A DNA stretch of 64,000 nucleotides from Eubacterium sp. OM08-24 (GTDB lineage Bacteria; Bacillota; Clostridia; Oscillospirales; Acutalibacteraceae): contig NZ_QSTA01000001.1 of the NCBI RefSeq assembly GCF_003438075.1, positions 496,001 through 560,000 on the forward strand, written 5' to 3'. Of this stretch, positions 10,001 to 18,557 are shown piece after piece. Positions within the stretch are counted from its first letter, which is position 1. The number at the start of each line of letters is the position of its first letter. The translations under genes and the position numbers were made by a program. The notes under the pieces were generated by a model. The model was not told the DNA's origin and made no database searches. It saw nothing but the letters and a program-made list of their open reading frames with translations.

Positions 10001-11393
10001 TTACAACCTTTACAGCGCCGATTTCTGTGATTTTGTCACGATTAGCAGAAAGTCCTGTTGTTTCAATATCAAAGCAAATAAAAGTACCGTCAAGCGGTTC
10101 TTCGCTTTCGCCGTCAACGGACTCTACAAGGTCATCCATAAAGTAAGCCTCTGTACCGTAAATAACCTTGATTTTTTCGCCGTCCTTATTAATTTTATCG
10201 GCAGCTTTCATAGCGTCAGGGAAAGCCTGTGCAACACCGTGGTCTGTGATTGCAACTGCCGGGTGTCCCCAATCGGCGGCTCTTTTTACAAGGTCGCCTG
10301 CCGAGGTTACTGCGTCCATCTGCGACATATTGGTATGCAAATGCAGCTCTACACGCTTTTCCTCTGCTTTATCAACTACTTTTACCTTGTTGGCAGTAGC
10401 AATAGATCTTGCTATGAGCATAAGCTCGCCTGCATAGCGATCATACTCAACATCGCCCTGTACTACTATTGTGTCGCCCTTTTTAAGGTTATCGAGAATA
10501 GCAGTATCTTTTATCGTGCCGAACACCTTTACCGAGGTTGAGCCTGAGTAGTCTGTAATGTCAATAACAAAAATATTTTTATCGCCCGATTTAGTGACCT
10601 TTTTCTCAATGTCGAAAATGTCGCCCCATACAACAATTCTGCCTGTATCTGAAACAATGGTGCTTATAGGTTCAATTTTACCTCGAATTGTTCTGCCGTA
10701 AAACGGCTTGATTGAAGATTCAACAATCTGTGGCAAGAGGAATTTACCTTCACGCACTTCAATTTCCTGCACTGCATCAGAATTTCTCTTTTCTTTTACA
10801 GCCTTAGTAACAGCCCCACTGCTTGCCGCCTCGTTTACTGAGTCTTCAATCCTTTGTCTTTCGATTTTTTCTGCGGCATTTTTCATTGCCTGCACATATT
10901 CTTCGCTCTGTCCGTCAATCTCAAGCGTACCTGTATAAATGATATTGATTTCAAGCGAAAATTCATCTTTAATAATTCTTTTAAGAGCCTTGTCAAAACC
11001 TTTTGCATCTAAAAGGCTTTTGCCACCATTATTAAGTGTGATTTGCAAATTACCTTCCTCATAGGTAACAAATGCGTTGTTAAGCGTGCCGTTAATGCTT
11101 GGAATGTCACGCTTAACCGCCTTATACAGCTCAGGAAAATAATCTGCTGAAAAAAGGTTTGGGCTAAAAATCGGATTGATTCGTACCGAACCGAGATTTA
11201 ATTCTGAATTGGAAATTTGTTTTTCGGCAGTAAAAAGGCTATCCCTCTTCACAAGACCGCCGAAACCGGCGGTCATTGCGATAGAGCGATTATTAGTATT
11301 AATATTAAGTTCTAAAAGCTCAGCTGAAGAAATATCATCAGCGAGCGGTTTATCCGCAAGATACGGATTAAAAACTTCGCCAAGTGTTTTCAT
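7023..11393 (-). CDS. polC: DNA polymerase III alpha subunit, Gram-positive PolC type
   Basis: The main replicative polymerase, with built-in 3'-5' proofreading. The 1456 residues show, in order: an N-terminal domain, an OB fold at about 230-335, a PHP domain starting HLHTNMS at 351, an inserted DEDD exonuclease starting DIETTG at 442, the rest of PHP, a zinc-binding stretch with paired CPKC and CPEC, and the catalytic PDIDLNFS motif. The extreme C-terminus is QMSLF, a beta-clamp-binding pentapeptide (1452-1456). It follows ispG by 15 nt in the housekeeping operon. Confidence 0.97.
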   Translation of the reverse strand: MKTLGEVFNPYLADKPLADDISSAELLELNINTNNRSIAMTAGFGGLVKRDSLFTAEKQISNSELNLGSVRINPIFSPNLFSADYFPELYKAVKRDIPSINGTLNNAFVTYEEGNLQITLNNGGKSLLDAKGFDKALKRIIKDEFSLEINIIYTGTLEIDGQSEEYVQAMKNAAEKIERQRIEDSVNEAASSGAVTKAVKEKRNSDAVQEIEVREGKFLLPQIVESSIKPFYGRTIRGKIEPISTIVSDTGRIVVWGDIFDIEKKVTKSGDKNIFVIDITDYSGSTSVKVFGTIKDTAILDNLKKGDTIVVQGDVEYDRYAGELMLIARSIATANKVKVVDKAEEKRVELHLHTNMSQMDAVTSAGDLVKRAADWGHPAVAITDHGVAQAFPDAMKAADKINKDGEKIKVIYGTEAYFMDDLVESVDGESEEPLDGTFICFDIETTGLSANRDKITEIGAVKVVNGEITDTFSTFANPGMPIPAKITELTGITDAMVKDAPSQSEAVTAFLEFAGDSVLVAHNASFDTSFIRKACENMNREYNYTSIDTVAISRAILTDIKNCKLDTVAKYLRLGDFNHHRATDDAEMLARIFISLCTRLKDDYNITKTSEINTQIAGGGDFKKLPTYHQIILVKNLTGLKNLYKLISYAHLTYFYKKPRIPKSELIKHREGLIIGSACCAGQLYQAILLGKPWPEIKAIASFYDYLEIQPAGNNNFMIREGRFANEAELHEIDKTIVRLGKELGKPVCATCDVHFMDPKDADYRKILMAGQGFKDAEDQAPLYLRTTAEMLKEFEYLGKEKAYEVVVTNPRKIAEMCESIRPIPKGTFPPNIEGAEEELVSITWERAKEKYGDPLPEIVKARLDKELNSITTYGFSVLYMTAQKLVADSEAHGYLVGSRGSVGSSFVATMSGISEVNPLCPHYICPKCKHSEFITDGSYGSGFDMPPKNCPECGTLMDQDGHEIPFETFLGFKGDKVPDIDLNFSGEYQSKSHRYTEELFGKNNVFKAGTISTVAEKTAIGYVKGYANDKGMILHKAEIKRLALGCTGVKRTTGQHPGGMVVVPRTSEVYDFCPVQHPANDMKSDNITTHFDFHSIHDTITKLDELGHDVPTIYHYLELYTGIPVMKVSMSDPEVMSLFTSTKALGVTPEDIGSETGTFSLPECGTSFVRGMLVEAKPKTFTDLLQIAGLSHGTGVWLGNAQELIHNHTCDISSVIGTRDSIMTYLMHKGLEPGMAFKIMEIVRKGNATKLLTEEHFKAMRDNNVPEWYIDSCMKIQYMFPKAHAAAYMIATLRLGWYKVHKPVEYYAAYFTVRSENLDGVVLMQGHQAVKNRMKLIKQKQSAHESSTKEDQEYATLQIVNEMLARKIEVLPVDIYKSEAKMFKVEDGKIRLPFSTIPGLGESAAISLAESGKVNTYLSIEEMQIKTKVSKSIIESLKNIGALEGLPESSQMSLF

Positions 11394-11408
11394 ATACTTC
11401 CTTAAGAT

Positions 11409-12452
11409 TTATAATTTTTCGATTTCGTCCATAAGAGCGTCAACGAGCTGCTCCTCGGGAACTTTTCTTATTATTTCGCCTTTTTTGAATACAAGACCGC
11501 AACCGTCACCACCGGCAATGCCGATGTCTGCCTCTCTTGCCTCACCCGGGCCGTTTACAACACAGCCCATAACAGCCACCTTGATATTTTTTTGACAGTC
11601 TTTAAGTCGGTTTTCAACCTCGCCTGCAATCTTTACAAGGTCAATTCGTGTTCTGCCGCAAGTCGGGCAAGATACAAACTGAACGCCGCTCTTTTTAAGT
11701 CCGAGCGCCTTTAAAATATCGTTTGCGGCATAAATTTCCTTTACAGGGTCGGCTGTAAGAGAAACTCTGATAGTGTCGCCTATGCCATGGAGCAAAAGCG
11801 AACCGATACCTGCGGCTGATTTTATGATGCCCATTCGTTCAGTGCCTGCCTCGGTTACGCCGAGGTGCAGCGGATAGTCGCACTGCTCGTTTGCAAGCTC
11901 ATAAGCCTTTACCATAAACGGAACGGTTGAGCTTTTCATAGAGAGAACAATATCGTTAAAATCAAATTTTTCAAGCAAAGACGCATGATACAGCGCACTG
12001 TCACAAAGTGCCTGCGGTGTGGGGTGACCGTACTTTGCAAGAATTTCCTTTTCAAGTGAACCTGAGTTTACACCGATTCTTATCGGAATATTTCTCTGAC
12101 GGCAAGCGTCGGCAACAGCCTTTACCCTGTCATCAGAACCGATATTGCCCGGATTGATACGAATTTTATCAACACCTGCGGCACAAGCCTCAAGCGCTAA
12201 TTTGTAATCGAAATGTATGTCGGCAACAACAGGAATAGTAAGCGCCTGCTTGAGTGCCGGAATAAGTTTAACTGCGTCTTTATTAGGAATTGCGGCTCTT
12301 ATAATCTGACAACCTGCTTTTTCAAGCTCAACAGCCTGCCTTACAGAACCCTCTATATCGGTTGACGGAACATTCAGCATTGACTGAATACTTACATCGG
12401 CACCGCCGCCGACAAGCACATTGCCAACCTTAACTTGTTTTTTACTTCCCAA
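11409..12452 (-). CDS. ispG: 4-hydroxy-3-methylbut-2-enyl diphosphate synthase IspG
   Basis: An iron-sulfur enzyme of the MEP pathway, converting MEcPP to HMBPP. The 347 residues contain the N-terminal TIM barrel and the C-terminal [4Fe-4S] ligands in CPTCGRTRIDL and in CVVNGPGE. The start is a TTG with GGAGG 7 nt upstream. It follows rseP by 14 nt. With dxr in the same operon and ispD-ispF at 24 kb, four MEP-pathway genes lie in this window. Confidence 0.95.
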   Translation of the reverse strand: MGSKKQVKVGNVLVGGGADVSIQSMLNVPSTDIEGSVRQAVELEKAGCQIIRAAIPNKDAVKLIPALKQALTIPVVADIHFDYKLALEACAAGVDKIRINPGNIGSDDRVKAVADACRQRNIPIRIGVNSGSLEKEILAKYGHPTPQALCDSALYHASLLEKFDFNDIVLSMKSSTVPFMVKAYELANEQCDYPLHLGVTEAGTERMGIIKSAAGIGSLLLHGIGDTIRVSLTADPVKEIYAANDILKALGLKKSGVQFVSCPTCGRTRIDLVKIAGEVENRLKDCQKNIKVAVMGCVVNGPGEAREADIGIAGGDGCGLVFKKGEIIRKVPEEQLVDALMDEIEKL

Positions 12453-12466
12453 GGTAAAACCTCCTG

Positions 12467-13840
12467 TTACAGACCAAGCTGTCCGGTAAATAACTGCCAG
12501 ATATCCTTACAGGTTATAACAACCATAAACACCATAAGAATAACAAAGCCTGCTGCATTGATATATTTTTCAACTTTTCTCGGTATAGGCTTTTTGAATA
12601 TCCACTCAATAAGCAAAAGTAAAAATCTTCCGCCGTCAAGTGCCGGGAACGGCAGCATATTGAATATACCGAGGTTAATTGTAATCAAGGTCATTACATT
12701 TAAAATATTAAATACCGCTGAACCAAAGTTAGTTTCAAGTCCCTGTGATGCTACCTGAGTTACCGCAGTGGCAATGCCGACAGGACCAGACATATCTTTA
12801 AATCCGAATCTGCCCTGAACAATCCACACAAGCGACTGCCATACCATTCTGCCAACTGATACCGACTCTGAAAAGCCCTGTTTTATTACAGAAGTAAATG
12901 TTTTGTCGATAGGCTCAACATAAAAGTCAAGTGCTACCGACGGCTTATCTGCATTTTTATCCTCGTCATCTTTATAATAGGTAAAGAACTGAACATCGTT
13001 AAGCTCAACTTCCTTGCCATCTCTTATTACAGTTACTGTTGCTGTATAGCGCTGACGAGTATCTTTTTCTGTAATTGTCGGCAGAGTGTAATCTGTAATT
13101 CCTGCCATATCGTATAGCTTTTTTACAGTATCGTTCATCGCTTTAAGCGCCGCAGCCTTATCAGCAGAGTTATTTACTGTTGTGCAGCCATCTGTGGTAA
13201 CATTGTAAAACTTTAAAAGTGTGTCATCGTCAGGATTTTTTTCGTTTACGATTTTGCCGTACTCTGTGCAGATTGCATTTGCACAATCCTGCTTATATAC
13301 GGATACAGACTTACCGTCAACATTTTCACAGTTTACACCTGCAAACGAAAAAGATAAATCCTTTGAATTGTAAATATCATATCCGTTGACCTTAACAATT
13401 TTATCGCCGATCTGTAAACCGCAGTTTGCGGAATAAGAGCGTGGGTCAAACTGTTCAACAGTCGTAGAAGAGTATGCCTCCTGCGGAATGACCATTATAA
13501 AAGAAAAAATTATGCCAAGAATTATATTCATTACCGCACCCGCAATAATGACTATCATTCGTTTCCAGACCTTTGCATTATTAAACGAGCGCGGCTCGGG
13601 ACTGTCTTCGTCCTCGCCCTCCATTGCACAGAATCCGCCGATTGGAAAAAGTCTTAAAGAATACTGTGTTTCGCCCTTTTTAAAACTAAAAAGCTTTGGC
13701 CCCATTCCAAGTGCAAATTCATTTACCTTAATTCCCGAAAGCTTTGCCGTAATGAAATGTCCAAATTCGTGTAATCCTATAATCAGTTCAAAAAGCAGCA
13801 CCGCAATTACTACCAAAGCAATAGTTACTAATATTTGCAT
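12467..13840 (-). CDS. rseP: Site-2 intramembrane zinc metalloprotease RseP
   Basis: A membrane protease of the S2P family (RasP in Bacillus) that cleaves anti-sigma factors and signal-peptide remnants within the membrane. The 457 residues begin with a hydrophobic segment carrying HEFGH at 24-28. A long extracytoplasmic PDZ-containing region follows at about 120-320, and the third metal ligand sits in the C-terminal PFPALDGGRF motif. The PDZ region is longer than in many homologues, with an insert rich in Asp, Asn and Cys. The position dxr-rseP-ispG is the usual clostridial order. Confidence 0.93.
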   Translation of the reverse strand: MQILVTIALVVIAVLLFELIIGLHEFGHFITAKLSGIKVNEFALGMGPKLFSFKKGETQYSLRLFPIGGFCAMEGEDEDSPEPRSFNNAKVWKRMIVIIAGAVMNIILGIIFSFIMVIPQEAYSSTTVEQFDPRSYSANCGLQIGDKIVKVNGYDIYNSKDLSFSFAGVNCENVDGKSVSVYKQDCANAICTEYGKIVNEKNPDDDTLLKFYNVTTDGCTTVNNSADKAAALKAMNDTVKKLYDMAGITDYTLPTITEKDTRQRYTATVTVIRDGKEVELNDVQFFTYYKDDEDKNADKPSVALDFYVEPIDKTFTSVIKQGFSESVSVGRMVWQSLVWIVQGRFGFKDMSGPVGIATAVTQVASQGLETNFGSAVFNILNVMTLITINLGIFNMLPFPALDGGRFLLLLIEWIFKKPIPRKVEKYINAAGFVILMVFMVVITCKDIWQLFTGQLGL

Positions 13841-13882
13841 ATGTGGTCAATCAACTCCAGATAAAAATTCCGCAAAATTCAA

Positions 13883-15034
13883 TTATTTGTTTACCGTTTT
13901 GCGCACAAACTCCCTTGCGAGAGCGTCTGCATTCAAAACATCCTCAACATTTTTTTGATTTATAGTTTTTACAGCCTCAAGCGACTGCGTAACAAGATTT
14001 CCGATTTCAAGGAAAGATATTTTTCCTTGACGGAATAAAGCGTTTGCCTCTTCATTTGCACCGTTTACAACCGCTGTTGCAGTGCCGCCGATATCAAGTG
14101 CTTTTTTGCAGGCTGTAAGACATTCAAAGGTTTTGTAATCCGGTTCAAAGAATGTCATTTTAGCTATATCCGCAAGGCGCAACTCACCGACAGGCGATTC
14201 ATAGCGGTTCGGATATGTAACGGCATACTGAATAGGTATGCGCATATCAGGCAAGCCGAGCTGAGCAATAACCGAATTGTCGTCATACTCAACAAGCGAA
14301 TGAATAATACTCTCTCTATGAACCACAACATCAATTCTGTCGCCTTCAACATCAAAAAGTCTGCTTGCCTCTATAATTTCAAGTCCCTTGTTCATCATTG
14401 TAGCAGAGTCGATGGTTATTTTTGCACCCATGCTCCAATTTGGATGATTAAGCGCCTGCTCTACCGTTACATTTTTAAGTTCCTCTTTTGTTTTGCCAAA
14501 GAACGGGCCGCCCGATGCTGTAAGTATCAGCTTTTTAAGCGCTTTGTTATTCGGTTTGCCCTGTAAGCACTGAAAAATAGCCGAATGTTCGCTGTCAACA
14601 GGCAAAAGTCTTACATTATTTTCTTTAACTGCATCGGTAACAAGATGACCGCCTGCCACAAGCGTTTCTTTGTTGGCAAGTGCAATATCTTTTTTAGCAT
14701 TTGCAGCAGCAATAGTGGGCAGCAAGCCTACCATTCCCACAACAGAATTAAGTACAAGCTCTGAGCTTTTTTCTGTTGCCGCCGAAATAAGACCGTCCAT
14801 ACCGCCGAGCACCTTTGTATCGGTATCTTTGACCGCAAGCTTTAATTCTTTTGCTTTTTCTTCATCAAAAAGTACGGCAATCTGTGGCTTATACTTTCGT
14901 ATCTGCTCCTCCATAAGTTTTACATTTGAGTTAGCTGTAAGAGCAGTAACATTAAGATGCAATTTATCGACAACATCAAGCGTCTGGGTGCCGATAGACC
15001 CCGTTGAGCCTAAAATAGAAATATTCTGAATCAT
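13883..15034 (-). CDS. dxr: 1-deoxy-D-xylulose 5-phosphate reductoisomerase Dxr
   Basis: The NADPH-dependent enzyme that makes 2-C-methylerythritol 4-phosphate, the committed MEP step and the target of fosmidomycin. The 383 residues show the NADPH-binding GSTGSIGTQTL near the N-terminus, the metal-binding VDSEHSAIFQCL block, the LTASGGPF loop and HPNWSMGAKITIDSATM. It starts 3 nt after cdsA ends, so is co-translated with it. Confidence 0.97.
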   Translation of the reverse strand: MIQNISILGSTGSIGTQTLDVVDKLHLNVTALTANSNVKLMEEQIRKYKPQIAVLFDEEKAKELKLAVKDTDTKVLGGMDGLISAATEKSSELVLNSVVGMVGLLPTIAAANAKKDIALANKETLVAGGHLVTDAVKENNVRLLPVDSEHSAIFQCLQGKPNNKALKKLILTASGGPFFGKTKEELKNVTVEQALNHPNWSMGAKITIDSATMMNKGLEIIEASRLFDVEGDRIDVVVHRESIIHSLVEYDDNSVIAQLGLPDMRIPIQYAVTYPNRYESPVGELRLADIAKMTFFEPDYKTFECLTACKKALDIGGTATAVVNGANEEANALFRQGKISFLEIGNLVTQSLEAVKTINQKNVEDVLNADALAREFVRKTVNK

Positions 15035-15037
15035 AAT

Positions 15038-15868
15038 TTACACCACCGTTGCAAAAGGTAAAAAGTGATTTACAGCAAGCATAACAGGGGCGGTAAAAAT
15101 AATACTGTCAAATCTGTCAAGCATTCCGCCATGACCGGGAAAAATTGAACTGTAATCCTTAATACCTACACTTCTCTTTATGAGTGAAAAGCTCAGATCT
15201 CCGATGATTGAAACAACCGCATCCACAATGCCTAAAATAATGAGTGCGGCAAAGTTAAATTTATAATCGGGAGCAATAACAAATGCAAAAAGGAAGCCAA
15301 GTACAACAGCAGTGAGCACGCAAAAGAGCACTCCGCCTATTGCACCCTCAACCGTCTTTTTAGGGCTTACATTCGGGCATAACTTATGCTTGCCAAAACT
15401 TGCGCCTATGAAAAATCCGCCTGCGTCTGCCATCCACGGCAAAGAAAAGATTGTAGCAAAATAAAAGCTGAGCGGTTTGCAGGTAAGACAAAGCTGCGAA
15501 AGCGCACTCATTCCGAAGGTAATAAGAAGCGTGCCGAGCATTGCATAGGTAAAGTTTAAGTAATTAACCTGCTTATGGTTATATATTAGCATTACAAAGC
15601 CGACTATCATAAATGCGGCGATAACGGGATACACAAAGCCTGTGGTAAGAATAATCGGAATTATTGCTGCAAATAGTATGCACGGAACTGAAATAAAATA
15701 TTTTTTAAGTAAATTGTTAGCGTGTAAATATTCGCCTGTCATAAACGCAGTGACCGCCGCAATGGCAAATGCGATAATAAGCGGCTGAATTTCGCCTAAA
15801 AACAGCAAAACTAAAATAATGGAAATGCCGACTACTGCTGTAAGAAGTCTTGCTTTTAATGATTTCAT
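15038..15868 (-). CDS. cdsA: Phosphatidate cytidylyltransferase CdsA
   Basis: Makes CDP-diacylglycerol from phosphatidate and CTP in the cytoplasmic membrane. The 276-residue protein is mostly hydrophobic with about eight membrane segments. It ends in the family signature, with SLIKRSVGIKD, then FPGHGGMLDRFDS near residues 235-260. A longer frame opens at 15958 inside uppS; the ATG at 15868 (MKSLKARLL) gives the normal length and begins 20 nt after uppS, so it is preferred. Confidence 0.94.
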   Translation of the reverse strand: MKSLKARLLTAVVGISIILVLLFLGEIQPLIIAFAIAAVTAFMTGEYLHANNLLKKYFISVPCILFAAIIPIILTTGFVYPVIAAFMIVGFVMLIYNHKQVNYLNFTYAMLGTLLITFGMSALSQLCLTCKPLSFYFATIFSLPWMADAGGFFIGASFGKHKLCPNVSPKKTVEGAIGGVLFCVLTAVVLGFLFAFVIAPDYKFNFAALIILGIVDAVVSIIGDLSFSLIKRSVGIKDYSSIFPGHGGMLDRFDSIIFTAPVMLAVNHFLPFATVV

Positions 15869-15887
15869 AACTGATCTACCTGCTTTT

Positions 15888-16631
15888 TTATACTCCTCCA
15901 AAACGCCTGTTGCGCTGTGAGTATATATTAATAGCCTCGTCGAGGTCTGACTTTTCAAAATCAGGCCATAGCTTATTCATTATGACAAACTCTGTATAAG
16001 CCGCCTGCCATAGCATAAAGTTTGAAATTCTGTATTCACCGCTCGGTCTGATAATCAAATCGGGATCAGGCTGACCTGCGGTGTAAAGATAATTTGAAAA
16101 AAGCTCTTCGTCAATTTTATCTGCATCAAGTTTGCCTGCCTTAACATCAAGGCTGATGTTCTTTACGGCACGAACAATTTCGTCACGACTGCCGTAATTC
16201 ATAGCAATGTTAAGCACCATACCGTCACGATCCTTTGAGCTTTCCTCATTTTCAATCATGAGCTTTTGCAGATCCTCGCTGAAATGTGATTTATCACCAA
16301 TGAATTTTACAACAATACTGTCGTCTTTAAAATCCTCAAGTGCCTCGTTGAGATATGATTTAAAAAGTTTCATAAGGGAGCTGACTTCGTCCTGCGGGCG
16401 TTTCCAATTTTCGGTTGAAAAAGCATAAACCGTAAGATATTTTATACCTATATCCGAGCAATATCTTGTGATTTTTCTAAAGGTTTTTGCGCCTTCACGA
16501 TGTCCTACGGAACGAGGCAGACTGCGTTTTTTCGCCCATCTGCCGTTTCCGTCCATTATAATACCTATGTGCTCAGGTAAAATTATATCCGTATTTTTAG
16601 CCTCTTCGGATTTTGAATTCCAAAAAGCCAT
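15888..16631 (-). CDS. uppS: Undecaprenyl diphosphate synthase UppS
   Basis: A cis-prenyltransferase making the C55 lipid carrier for cell-wall synthesis. The 247 residues include the catalytic Asp27 in HIGIIMDGNGRWAKKR, the GHREGAKTFR block, and the C-terminal RPSGEYRISNFMLWQ and YTEFV motifs. It sits 1 nt after frr ends and couples with cdsA downstream. Confidence 0.97.
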   Translation of the reverse strand: MAFWNSKSEEAKNTDIILPEHIGIIMDGNGRWAKKRSLPRSVGHREGAKTFRKITRYCSDIGIKYLTVYAFSTENWKRPQDEVSSLMKLFKSYLNEALEDFKDDSIVVKFIGDKSHFSEDLQKLMIENEESSKDRDGMVLNIAMNYGSRDEIVRAVKNISLDVKAGKLDADKIDEELFSNYLYTAGQPDPDLIIRPSGEYRISNFMLWQAAYTEFVIMNKLWPDFEKSDLDEAINIYSQRNRRFGGV

Positions 16632-16632
16632 A

Positions 16633-17187
16633 TTACATCTCCAAAATTTCTTTCTGCTTTGCAGCTGAAATTGTGTCTATATTTTTGATATACTTATCTG
16701 TAAGCTCCTGCGCTTTCTTTTCGCCCTGCTTTAAATCGTCCTCGGTAAGCTCACCGCTCTTTTTCATAGCCTTGAGCTTGTCGATAAGGTCACGACGAAC
16801 ATTTCTTACCTGTACCTTTGTATCTTCGGAAATCTTCATAATATCCTTTACGATTTCCTTTCGTCTGTCCTCTGTAAGAGGTGGGAATACAAGGCGGATA
16901 ACCTTACCGTCGTTCTGTGGGTTAATACCGATGTCGGATGTAAGAATAGCCTTTTCAATCTGTCTTAAAACAGACATATCCCAAGGCTGAATTGTAAGGG
17001 TTCTTGCCTCTGTTACAGATACTGCGGCAAGCTGATTTACAGGAGTAGGCGCACCGTAGTAGTCAACTTTTACCTTATCAAGTACACCGGGGTTAGCTCT
17101 GCCGGCTCTGATTTCTGAGAACTCCTGCTGCATATGTGATACTCTTCTCTCCATTGAGTCAGAAGCCTTTTTAATCTGTGTTTGCAT
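16633..17187 (-). CDS. frr: Ribosome recycling factor Frr
   Basis: Splits post-termination ribosomes together with EF-G. The 184 residues are the standard length. The N-terminal helix, with MERRVSHMQQEFSEIRAGRANP, and the C-terminal coiled coil match the family, as do VDYYGAPTPVNQLA and the VRNVRRD segment. A GGAGG ribosome binding site precedes the ATG, and the gene follows pyrH closely. Confidence 0.97.
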   Translation of the reverse strand: MQTQIKKASDSMERRVSHMQQEFSEIRAGRANPGVLDKVKVDYYGAPTPVNQLAAVSVTEARTLTIQPWDMSVLRQIEKAILTSDIGINPQNDGKVIRLVFPPLTEDRRKEIVKDIMKISEDTKVQVRNVRRDLIDKLKAMKKSGELTEDDLKQGEKKAQELTDKYIKNIDTISAAKQKEILEM

Positions 17188-17217
17188 AGTTGTTTCCTCC
17201 GTTAATTCACAAAATTA

Positions 17218-17931
17218 TTAGTCAATAGCGTCAACAACAGTACCGATGTTTTCACCGCATACTGCACGATAAATGTTCTCCGGGTCTTCAAGACTGAATA
17301 CGAGAACAGGAAGTTTGTTGTCTTTACAAAGTGATGCTGCTGTGCTGTCCATAACCGCAAGGTCTTTATTGAGAACCTCATGGAATGATACAACATCATA
17401 TTTCTTTGCGTTTGGATTTGTTTTAGGGTCGCTGTCATATACGCCGTCTACCATAGTAGCTTTCATCATAATGTCTGCCTCGATTTCGTTTGCACGAAGA
17501 GCGGCAGCTGTGTCTGTGCTGAAGAATGGGTTACCTGTACCGCAGCCAAAGATTACTACTTTGCCCGATTCGAGATGACACATAGCCTTGTTGCGGATAT
17601 ATGGCTCTGCAACCTGACGCATTGAAATAGCTGTCTGAACTCTGACAACGCAGCCGAGCTGCTCAAGTGCGTCTGCTACACCAAGTGCATTAATAGCGGT
17701 AGCGAGCATACCCATATGGTCAGCTCTTGTTCTGTCCATATCGCCCGAACTTCTGCCTCTCCAAAAGTTACCGCCGCCTACTACGATACCAACCTGCACA
17801 CCGGCATCTACACATTTTTTGATTGGTTTACATATTTCAACAACTTTGTCGAAATCAATGCCTGTTTTCTGATCGCCTGCAAGTGATTCACCTGAAAGTT
17901 TTAATAAAATTCTATTGTATTTTGGTTTCAT
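17218..17931 (-). CDS. pyrH: Uridylate kinase PyrH
   Basis: Phosphorylates UMP to UDP; a bacterial hexameric amino-acid-kinase-fold enzyme. The 237 residues show KLSGESLAG at the N-terminus, [10 protein letters not shown], and the [19 protein letters not shown] block. First gene of the long operon ending with the AI-2E permease. The rpsB-tsf genes that often precede pyrH are not here; the upstream gene is an unrelated YaiI family gene. Confidence 0.97.
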   Translation of the reverse strand: MKPKYNRILLKLSGESLAGDQKTGIDFDKVVEICKPIKKCVDAGVQVGIVVGGGNFWRGRSSGDMDRTRADHMGMLATAINALGVADALEQLGCVVRVQTAISMRQVAEPYIRNKAMCHLESGKVVIFGCGTGNPFFSTDTAAALRANEIEADIMMKATMVDGVYDSDPKTNPNAKKYDVVSFHEVLNKDLAVMDSTAASLCKDNKLPVLVFSLEDPENIYRAVCGENIGTVVDAID

Positions 17932-17966
17932 AACTTAACACCCCACTGTGTAATATAATTACTATA

Positions 17967-17995
17967 ATAATACTATAAAATGCCTGTTTTGTAAA
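17967..17995 (-). promoter_or_regulatory. Promoter of the pyrH-polC operon
   Basis: TTTACA (17990-17995) and TATTAT (17967-17972) on the minus strand with a 17-bp spacer, about 35 bp before the pyrH ATG. The only good sigma-A match upstream of the nine-gene operon. Confidence 0.65.
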
Positions 17996-18029
17996 GAAAA
18001 TTAAGACAATATTTTCTGTTTTGCTCTCT

Positions 18030-18488
18030 TTATTTTAAATCGTGCGACAATATCTCAGATAAAAGCCGCCTAAGAGCTGATTCAAATCTTAAATCATCCT
18101 CTTTTGTGCGTTTTTTCGGGCCTTTGAGATGATTTTTTGATGATGCCATTCTCGCCTTTTTATTAATGTGCCTTTCCATCAAAAGTCCGTCGATATTATC
18201 ATTTGTAAAAATTCTGCCGGACTGGTGAATTGCGTAACCGCCTTTGCCGAGTACAAGAGCCGCAACTCCGTAATCCTGCGTAACAGCAATATCTCCGCTT
18301 TGACAAAGATTTGCAAGCGCAATGTCAACTGCGTCAGCGCCTGCACCGATTACTTTAATTTCACTGTAATCTGATTTTAAAATATGGTTAGTATCGCAAA
18401 GCAAAATAACAGGCGCACTAACCTCTTTAGCAAGCTTTTCTACAATTTTTACAACAGGACAAGCGTCTGCATCTACCAATATTTTCAA
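18030..18488 (-). CDS. YaiI/YqxD family (DUF188) protein
   Basis: A 152-residue protein of the YaiI/YqxD family, with a PIN-like fold and no settled function. The start has the family hallmark KILVDADACPVV, with later blocks VTQDYGVAALVL and RHINKKARMASS. The TTG at 18488 has AGGTGGTGAG just upstream. The longer ATG frames start at 18512 and 18545; the latter lies inside the terminator hairpin of the preceding gene and is rejected. The gene stands alone between that terminator and the pyrH promoter. Confidence 0.88.
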   Translation of the reverse strand: MKILVDADACPVVKIVEKLAKEVSAPVILLCDTNHILKSDYSEIKVIGAGADAVDIALANLCQSGDIAVTQDYGVAALVLGKGGYAIHQSGRIFTNDNIDGLLMERHINKKARMASSKNHLKGPKKRTKEDDLRFESALRRLLSEILSHDLK

Positions 18489-18520
18489 AATCTCACCACC
18501 TTGTATATTCATAATTCCTT

Positions 18521-18553
18521 TAAAAAACGGACTTGAGAATATCAAGCCCGTTT
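18521..18553 (-). terminator. Terminator of the sigma-cyclophilin gene
   Basis: A 12-bp stem (18525-18536 with 18542-18553, one mismatch) with a 5-nt loop, followed on the minus strand by TTTTTTA. It starts 5 nt after the stop codon of the sigma-cyclophilin fusion gene. Confidence 0.88.
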
Positions 18554-18557
18554 AGTT